From Comamonas endophytica (GTDB lineage: Bacteria > Pseudomonadota > Gammaproteobacteria > Burkholderiales > Burkholderiaceae_C): 64,000 nt of DNA. Both the position numbers and the translations under genes were made by a program. The notes under the pieces were generated by a model, which saw only the letters and a list, made by a program, of their open reading frames with translations, was not told the origin of the DNA and ran no database searches. This document shows positions 61,685-64,000 of the stretch, one piece after another. Within the stretch, counting starts at the first letter, position 1. Every line of letters begins with the position of its first letter. The stretch is taken from NCBI RefSeq assembly GCF_023634805.2, contig NZ_CP106881.1:1178001-1242000 (forward strand), read 5' to 3'.

Positions 61685-63013
61685 TTAACCCTTCAGCCGC
61701 ATCTCCGCCGCCCTTGCATGCCCCTGCAACCCTTCCCCATGCGCCAGCACCGAAGCAATGCGCCCCAGCGTCTGCGCCCCGGCCTCACTGACTTCAATCA
61801 GGCTCGAGCGCTTCTGGAAGTCATAGACGCCCAAAGGCGAGGAAAAGCGCGCCGTGCCGCTCGTCGGCAGCACATGGTTCGGGCCGGCGCAGTAGTCGCC
61901 CAGCGATTCGCTGGTGTAGGCGCCCAGGAAGATCGCGCCGGCATGGCGCAGCAGCGGCTCCCAGCGGTGCGGGTCCTGGCTCGAGACCTCCAGGTGCTCG
62001 GGCGCGATGCGGTTGCTGATCGCGCAGGCTTCTTCCATGTCGCGCGTCAGGATCAGCGCGCCGCGGTCGTTGAGGCTCTTCGCGATGATCTCCGCGCGCG
62101 GCATCTCGGGCAGCAGGCGATCGATGGCCTCCTGCACCGCATCGAGATAGGCGGCATCGGGGCACAGCAGAATGCTTTGCGCCAGCTCGTCGTGCTCGGC
62201 CTGGCTGAACAGGTCCATGGCCACCCAGTCGGCGGGCGTGCTGCCATCGGCCAGCACCAGGATTTCCGAGGGCCCGGCAATCATGTCGATGCCGACGGTG
62301 CCGAACACGCGCTTCTTGGCGCTGGCCACATAGGCATTGCCCGGGCCGGTGATCTTGTCGACCTTGGGTACGGTCTGCGTGCCGTAGGCCAGCGCCGCCA
62401 CGGCCTGCGCCCCGCCGATGGTGAAGGCGCGGTGCACGCCGGCCACGTGCGCCGCGGCCAGCACCAGCGCGTTCTTCGCGCCCTGGGGCGTGGGCACGAC
62501 CATGATGATCTCGCCGACGCCCGCGACATGCGCGGGGATGGCATTCATCAGCACGCTCGAGGGATAGGCGGCCTTGCCGCCGGGCACGTAGATGCCCACG
62601 CGGTCCAGCGGCGTCACTTTCTGGCCCAGCAGCGTGCCGTCCTCATCGCGGTAGCTCCAGCTCTCGCCACTGGCCTGCTTTTGCGCCCCGTGGTAGCGGC
62701 GCACGCGCGCAGCAGCCGCCTGCAGCGCGTCGCGCTGGATGCCGGGCAGGCCGTCGAATGCGGCCTTGAGCTCGGCGGCCGTGAGTTCCAGCGCCGGCAT
62801 CCCGGTGGCGCTCAGGCCATCGAAGCGCTGCGTGTATTCCAGCACCGCGGCATCGCCGCGCTTTTGCACATCGGCCAGGATATCGGCCACGCGTTGCTCG
62901 ATGGCCGCGTCGGTGTCGGCCGACCAGTGCAGCCGGGCCTGGAAGGCGGTTTCGAAATCGGCGCTGTCGGTGCGCAGGCGAAGGGGCTTGGCGTTCATCA
63001 TTTCAGCTTCCAT
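61685..63013 (-). CDS. hisD: Histidinol dehydrogenase
   Basis: HisD makes the last two oxidations to histidine with NAD and zinc. The 442-residue protein has [16 protein letters not shown] near 145, [13 protein letters not shown] near 226, [10 protein letters not shown] near 270 with metal ligands Gln and His, and [10 protein letters not shown] near 373. It begins 3 bp after hisG at ATG 63013; in-frame ATGs at 63001 and 62998 sit 5-8 bases after GGAAG and are also plausible. Confidence 0.96.
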   Translation of the reverse strand: MEAEMMNAKPLRLRTDSADFETAFQARLHWSADTDAAIEQRVADILADVQKRGDAAVLEYTQRFDGLSATGMPALELTAAELKAAFDGLPGIQRDALQAAAARVRRYHGAQKQASGESWSYRDEDGTLLGQKVTPLDRVGIYVPGGKAAYPSSVLMNAIPAHVAGVGEIIMVVPTPQGAKNALVLAAAHVAGVHRAFTIGGAQAVAALAYGTQTVPKVDKITGPGNAYVASAKKRVFGTVGIDMIAGPSEILVLADGSTPADWVAMDLFSQAEHDELAQSILLCPDAAYLDAVQEAIDRLLPEMPRAEIIAKSLNDRGALILTRDMEEACAISNRIAPEHLEVSSQDPHRWEPLLRHAGAIFLGAYTSESLGDYCAGPNHVLPTSGTARFSSPLGVYDFQKRSSLIEVSEAGAQTLGRIASVLAHGEGLQGHARAAEMRLKG

Positions 63014-63016
63014 GGT

Positions 63017-63660
63017 TCAGGCCCGGGCCTGCGTGGCGCGCGCGAACACGTCGATCAGGCGGCGCATCGGCGCCTGCTTGAGCTTGAGCGCGGCCTGGTT
63101 GACGACCAGGTGCGAGCTGATGTCCATGATGCGCTCGACCTCGACCAGGTGGTTGGCCTTGAGCGTGTTGCCCGTCGACACCAGATCGACGATGGCATCG
63201 GCCAGCCCGGTCAGCGGCGCCAGCTCCATGCTGCCGTAGAGCTTGATCATGTCGACGTGGACGCCCTTGCTGGCGAAGAACTCGCGCGCGATGGCCGTGT
63301 ACTTGGTCGCCACCTTCAGGCGCTTGCCCTGCTTCACGGCCTGTTCGTAGTCGAAGTCGGCGCGCACCGCCACGCTCACGCGGCATTCGGCGATGCGCAG
63401 GTCCAGCGGCTGGTACAGGCCTTCGGCGCCATGCTCGATCAGCGTGTCCTTGCCGGTCACGCCGAGATCCGCGCCGCCATACTGCACATAGGTCGGCACG
63501 TCGGTGGCGCGCACCAGCACCACGCGCAGGTCGGGCTGGTTGGTGGTCAGGATCAGCTTGCGCGATTTCTCCGGGTCTTCCAGCACCTCGATGCCGGCGG
63601 CGGCCAGCAGCGGCAGGGTCTCTTCAAAAATGCGGCCTTTGGACAGGGCAAGGGTAATCA

Positions 63661-63661
<1 letters not shown>
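63017..63661 (-). CDS. hisG: ATP phosphoribosyltransferase, short form
   Basis: HisG condenses ATP and PRPP, the committed step of histidine synthesis. At 214 residues it is the short form, which needs the regulatory subunit HisZ encoded elsewhere. It starts [19 protein letters not shown] and has [14 protein letters not shown] and the PRPP loop [16 protein letters not shown]. The start shares one base with the murA stop. Confidence 0.96.

Positions 63662-64000
<339 letters not shown>

Overview
The window is dense, GC-rich bacterial chromosome. Gene content and order point to Burkholderiales, most likely Comamonadaceae. The evidence is the run murA-hisG-hisD...hisE-hinT-tatABC-degQ-like next to petABC-sspAB, the order pilB-pilC-pilD-coaE-zapD-yacG, the presence of a Bug-type solute-binding protein, and three copies of a short inverted repeat around CTTCGACA...TGTCGAAG that is common between genes in this group. 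This assignment rests on synteny and family knowledge, not on a search.

Layout. 1-10.9 kb is housekeeping: prfA (cut by the window edge), prmC, grxD, a CorC/CNNM-type membrane protein, a lytic transglycosylase, proS, rppH, proB, obgE, rpmA, rplU, ispB and tRNA-Pro(CGG). 10.9-11.6 kb holds no gene I can support. 11.6-15.4 kb is one very large CheB-CheR-PAS-histidine kinase-receiver protein. 15.5-22.2 kb is an accessory catabolic island: a divergent IclR regulator, a PuuE-like polysaccharide-deacetylase-fold hydrolase, an LVIVD-repeat protein, a CobW-type GTPase, an orphan Bug binding protein and an AtzG/AtzE pair. 22.2-24.4 kb has a cysteine desulfurase-rhodanese fusion divergent from an Lrp-type regulator. 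24.4-28.7 kb has a metallo-beta-lactamase-fold enzyme, two ferritin-like proteins, a KGG-motif stress protein and a small membrane protein. 28.7-30.5 kb has an SDR-DoxX fusion and a DUF2269 protein.

30.6-36.2 kb is the type IV pilus assembly block plus coaE, zapD and yacG. 36.1-42.4 kb has mutT, an AAA ATPase, argJ, secA, a dciA-like gene and tRNA-Thr(TGT). 42.4-46.5 kb is sspB, sspA and the cytochrome bc1 operon. 46.7-51.4 kb has pdxA, a Nif3-like gene, an MHS-family transporter and a DegS/DegQ-like protease. 51.4-64 kb is tatCBA, hinT and the histidine operon up to hisG and a partial murA.

The points most worth a second look are these. (1) The island at 15.5-22.2 kb looks like a complete, regulated pathway for a cyclic ureide or amide whose substrate I cannot name; two matching TCCA-N5-TGGA palindromes lie in its divergent control region. 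(2) A VapBC-like toxin-antitoxin pair sits inside the his operon between hisD and hisC, 6 bp ahead of hisC, behind three palindromic operator units spaced exactly 16 bp apart. (3) galE and a hexose-phosphate mutarotase gene are spliced into the same operon between hisA and hisF with translational overlaps. (4) A desulfurase-rhodanese fusion faces its own probable Lrp-type sensor. I did not find a CRISPR array, an insertion sequence, a prophage or an rRNA gene.
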